The position numbers were made by a program, and so were the translations under genes. The notes under the pieces were generated by a model that was not told where the DNA came from, ran no database searches, and was given only the letters and a program-made list of their open reading frames with translations. Positions 17,933 to 21,176 of a stretch of 21,176 nt of DNA are shown in pieces; positions within the stretch are counted from its first letter, which is position 1, and every line of letters begins with the position of its first letter. The DNA comes from Botryllus schlosseri (taxonomy: Eukaryota > Chordata > Ascidiacea > Stolidobranchia > Styelidae), in contig KE605424.1 of assembly GCA_000444245.1 (NCBI GenBank), positions 1 to 21,176 on the forward strand, given 5' to 3'.

Positions 17933-19127
17933 TTTTAGATCAGGGGTGGGCAAACTTTTGAGCTCGCGGGCCGCATTCAACATCTAAATCCATTCGCGGG
18001 CCGCACTATATAAAATTGGGATTATAAACCAAAACGCACTATTGGTATTTGATAATATAGTGAGGACATGGAGTTAATATATGTGCTTATTTAAAACAAA
18101 ACAAAAATTGCTTTGATGATATCGTACACCGTCAGAAACAGTGGCGAGATTTCATCAGCTGGTCGACCTCAATAACCATTTGTCAAAACTATAGAGATGA
18201 AAGTCGGTTGACCTGATTCTTAGAACCGGATTGAAATTTAAATCTGTGAGCAGCGATCTGTTCATAGATTTACTAATTCCACTTTTGGTTCAGTTCCAGG
18301 ACACACAATGCTGACAGCATCATAGCCTAACCATGATAGCTTCAAACAAACTTCTACTATATGTGTAGATAAAATATGAATACCCCCATTCTACGCATAC
18401 CGAGAACGAATCTACCTAAGACACGCGCGAATCGTTTTTACTAAGCACATCACTGAGATAATTAAATTGGAGTGGCCAGTCTGAAATCCCACTCGTGATC
18501 CGAATAATGTCAATCTCGTTTAGGATTTCGGGGATGTTTAGCAGTTGAAACCTTTCAAGGTGCATGTGCCCTGAGATCGGGCTGTTGCGCCAGAAATTAA
18601 ACATAAAAATTAATATAGGAAGTATTAACCTTAGAACAGTGGTTCTCAAACTTTTTAAGTCACGCCCCCCCCCTTATAATGGTGAAACATTTCGCGCCCC
18701 CTTATCGTCATATCAAAAAACGCAACCAGATGCTAGCATGTTTGATGGCATGGTAGGTTACGACTGTGGAAGGGAGATTTTTAACTATGAAATTGAGACT
18801 AAATAAAGAGCAATAATTACGAGGTGGATCACAATCTCGCAGAGCGCGAAAATTTTTTTCAGTTGAGCTCAGCTTCGCACCCCCTTCAGATGCCTTCACA
18901 CCCCCAAGGGGGGCGTGCTCCCCAGTTTGGGAACCATTGTCTGAAAATTATCATGGTGAAATATACTAAGAAAAAGTTTTAATGAAGTCCCTACATTAAT
19001 TCGATATTTAGTATGTATTTTATCAATATTTTTAAAAAGTTTCTTTAGACTCTCGCGGGCCGCACATAACGGTGTTGCGGGCCGCATGCGGCCCGCGGGT
19101 CGTAGTTTGCCCACCCCTGTTTTAGAT
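17933..19127. mobile_element. Composite hAT element, copy 2 (17941-19119)
   Basis: Left end CAGGGGTGGGCAAACTTTTG at 17941; right end GTAGTTTGCCCACCCCTG ending at 19119. It is flanked by TTTTAGAT (17933-17940) and TTTTAGAT (19120-19127), an exact 8-bp duplication in non-repetitive sequence, which secures the hAT assignment. Near the right end GCGGGCCGCATGCGGCCCGC forms a long palindrome. It is collinear with 14070-15180, including a nested element at the same site. No transposase frame, so it is non-autonomous and was moved in trans. Confidence 0.92.
18629..18947. mobile_element. Nested hAT-type MITE inside copy 2 (18637-18939)
   Basis: Left end CAGTGGTTCTCAAACTTTTT at 18637; right end AGTTTGGGAACCATTG ending at 18939. 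The left 8-mer is CCTTAGAA, as in copy 1. The right 8-mer TCTGAAAA matches at 5 of 8 positions and aligns with the intact CCTTAGAA of copy 1, so it is a decayed duplication. It is 303 bp against 274 bp in copy 1; much of the difference lies at the right end, where GCACCCCCTTCAGATGCC and neighbouring C-rich sequence are absent from copy 1. Confidence 0.82.
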
Positions 19128-19496
19128 GGTGAATCGCGCAAAATGATGCTCAGATTTAGGTGAGCTTGAGGATTTCCAAGGCAGTGTGCAATATGAATAT
19201 GATGTCCTGAACTCAGAATAATATCTACATCGAGGTTTTGCACCACCCCAAATCACAGCAGCTGCTTAAACCCTGTTATATATGGCATTTTAGTATAGGT
19301 TAGGTAAAATCGTGGGACTCAAATTTTAGGGGAGTCCTCCATTTTCAGCCGATATTCTTCCAGCTATACATGCACACTGGTGATGCAAGGAAGAGTTGAA
19401 GGAAAATTAGATAGAATACAATTTTAAGGTATAAGTCATTGGAAACAGTCGGAAAACCATGACCTTATGAAAGTCGGTCAATTCTGAACAACCCTA
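19128..19496. other. No recognisable gene
   Basis: Spacer after composite copy 2 with short overlapping frames only. I see nothing specific. Confidence 0.4.
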
Positions 19497-19773
19497 GCAG
19501 GCGTTTTGCCCACCTTCACTACTGCACTCCGACGCCGCAAAAATCATGGTGTTACGCAAAACCGTCACACAAGAATCTATCTTCCTATCATTGGCCACGT
19601 AAAATTCAGTTATATTGGCTATAAGATGTGGTACTGGATCCTTCTGCAGCAAGTCTCGCCACACTTCATTGACGCCGATGTTTTTATTGTCATCCGATCT
19701 ACTGATACCGCTATCTCGGTCGGCGCGTTGAGAACACATGGCGTAGGGTGTGGAATTGTAATCAAACAACGCC
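19497..19773 (-). CDS. Candidate protein-coding exon, unknown gene
   Basis: The minus strand is open for about 91 codons with a balanced, protein-like composition, including GVNEVWRDLLQKDPVPHL and IDSCVTVLRNTMIFAASECS. A possible acceptor (CTATAG) sits at its upstream edge, and GAAG/GTGGGC near the downstream edge could serve as donor. I recognise no family. The plus strand is open over nearly the same span (90 codons), so this may be chance or an old repeat. No neighbouring exon was found to join it to. Confidence 0.25.
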
Positions 19774-19959
19774 TATAGTCGTCTGAAAGGTTCAAATATT
19801 GGTTGCGAAGAATACGTATCTAGCATATGTTATGATGATGCTTATGGAAGATCGTTCAAATGACTAAACAATAGATGACTTTATTTAACAAGATTCATGT
19901 TTCAACTGAATATGAATACAACAAGATGCGCCATATAATGAATGTCATATCAAGCAAGA

Positions 19960-20175
19960 GNATTTTTGCGGCGCGATATGGTCTGGAATTTAGATTTACG
20001 GAGGCATTGTGTGCAGCACCGTAACTGCCGCACCCCAAACCCCCCAATTGGGGGGGCCCGAGCTCGATGAGGGGCCCAAAATTATTTCGTGAATTAGCAT
20101 AAATCATAGAGTATTTTTTGAAAATTTATGCAATTTTTTCAAAATTTTTTCGCGCTGCGCGCGAATTCATGTAGC
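19960..20175. repeat. GC-rich palindromic repeat with CGCG hairpin edge
   Basis: It contains the perfect 16-bp palindrome CCCCCCAATTGGGGGG (20040-20055), then GGGCCCGAGCTCG and ATTATTTCGTGAA. The end is AT-rich with TTTTTTCGCGCTGCGCGCG (about 20145-20163). The AAAATTTT-CGCG-C-CGCG phrase and the ATTTCGTGA phrase recur in the tandem units at 20614-21176, so this is probably a diverged member of the same repeat family. The family is unknown. Confidence 0.5.
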
Positions 20176-20613
20176 CATTTATCTTTCTTATTGGGTATTG
20201 GGCCATTACCGCGCCACGACCCACCAAGACATACAATCAAGTTTTAGGCCATATAACATGCGACTCCAAGAAGTGTGCCAGAACGATTGGCAGCGAGAAA
20301 AGCTTGGCCGAAAAGGTCTATGCCCTTATGCAGACCAAAGACTTCGCTATATATACAAAATACATATAGGTTTAATTGTCCATAGGCGCCTAAATGACTG
20401 GCGCCGAATGTTCCTGTCTTTGCAATCTGAACCTAACAAGACAAATACCATCCCGCTGGGAAAAATTTTATGCCAGTGAAGAAATACCAATTTGAAATCG
20501 TGTGCTTCTCTTAGTTTAGAAGCCTACGTTTGGGTGGTTCTATATTTTCTGATATAGCAGACTGGAAGTCACGAAATAACATCATGTAACGAAGTCATAT
20601 CAACGGTTCCGCC
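20176..20613. other. No recognisable gene
   Basis: One plus-strand frame of 93 codons (20198-20479) has no recognisable motif. Because it lies between repeat blocks it may be part of a longer repeat. Confidence 0.35.
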
Positions 20614-21176
20614 CGCCCGAAGATGTTTAATCATTATTTACGTGCCCTCCCGTTTTCAAGACACTTCACTCAGCTCTACCGGTAAATCTAATTACGTGAG
20701 TAGAGAAGACAATAAATTGATAGCATATTATATATGCGGTCGCCGATCTGATTTACCGATTTTATCATAAATTATCGAAAATTTTCGCGCTTGGCGCTGG
20801 CTCTCAATACAGTACGGGTAATTTCGTGACAAACGTGAACAACGTGATGGGGGGTCGTTTTATCACCCTATGGGAGCCCAAGACCCACGTTCTTGGGGGC
20901 CTGACGAGGTGCTGTTTCGTGCCTGCCAACGGGTATACGCCCGAAGATGTTTAATTATTATTGAGTGGTCCTACCATTTCAAACACACCTCACTCAGCTC
21001 TACCGGCAAATCTGATTACGTGAGTAGAGAGGACAATATATTGATAGCATATTATATATGCAGTCGCCGATCTGATTGGCCGATTTTATCATAAATTATC
21101 GAAAATTTTCGCGCTTCGCGCTGGCTCACAATATAGTACGGGTAATTTCGTGACAAACGCGAACAACGTGATGGGG
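20614..21176. repeat. 324-bp tandem repeat, 1.7 copies, cut by the window end
   Basis: Copy 1 starts CGCCCGAAGATGTTTAA at 20614 and copy 2 starts at 20938. The downstream landmark GTGATGGGG repeats at exactly the same 324-bp spacing. Shared blocks include CTCAGCTCTACCGG, GATAGCATATTATATATGC, TTATCGAAAATTTTCGCGCT and GGTAATTTCGTGACAAACG. Copies look about 90% identical by eye. Each unit has an AT-rich stretch closing with a short CGCG..CGCG hairpin. Copy 1 also shows a hairpin CCCAAGA..TCTTGGG (20878-20898). It may be a satellite or an internally repeated transposon end; no coding family was identified. Confidence 0.85.

Noticed and set aside
1-21176. CRISPR arrays, operons or other prokaryotic features
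   Set aside because: No spaced short repeats, no ribosome-binding sites and no close-packed frames; introns, SINEs and a tetraspanin show animal DNA.

Overview
The window is animal genomic DNA: intron-containing host coding sequence, a TATA-box gene on the opposite strand, tRNA-derived SINEs, hAT-type DNA transposons and an RLE-class LINE. It is AT-rich with short introns (213-708 nt), which suits an invertebrate, possibly a marine one. I cannot place the species. The first 20 bases are sequencing-library adapter, and the last ~560 bases are a 324-bp tandem repeat cut by the window edge, so both edges look like contig ends.

Layout. 1-20 is the Tn5/Nextera mosaic end. 1237-1446 is a 5'-truncated SINE with target-site duplications (TSDs). 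1662-2800 holds hAT-like ends with no confirmed partners. 4369-4945 (minus) is a compact candidate gene for a small secreted Ser-Gly-rich protein, with a TATA box and poly(A) signal. 5252-5375 is a possible tiny hAT MITE. 5501-5835 is a full SINE with a 14-bp TSD. 7029-7482 and 8043-8680 are two members of one hAT MITE family. 8681-11197 shows no gene I can defend.

11198-13850 (plus) is the one confidently identified gene: a complete five-exon, 237-residue tetraspanin with all introns in phase 0. About 210 bp downstream begins the first of two copies (14070-15180 and 17941-19119) of a composite hAT element. Each copy has its own 8-bp TSD and carries the same second hAT-like element nested inside. 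Between them lie a SINE with a different tRNA head (about 15400-15570), a hAT-like end (15824) and a 5'-truncated RLE-class (R2/NeSL-like) LINE on the minus strand (about 16150-17055). 19497-19773 is a weak candidate exon, and 19960-21176 is repeat-rich.

Nothing suggests the two host genes work together. The tetraspanin would be a membrane scaffold protein and the minus-strand gene a secreted or proteoglycan-like product. The most interesting material is the repeat biology: a nested transposon that moved as a unit, and SINEs that share a central domain under different tRNA heads with a small conserved hairpin.
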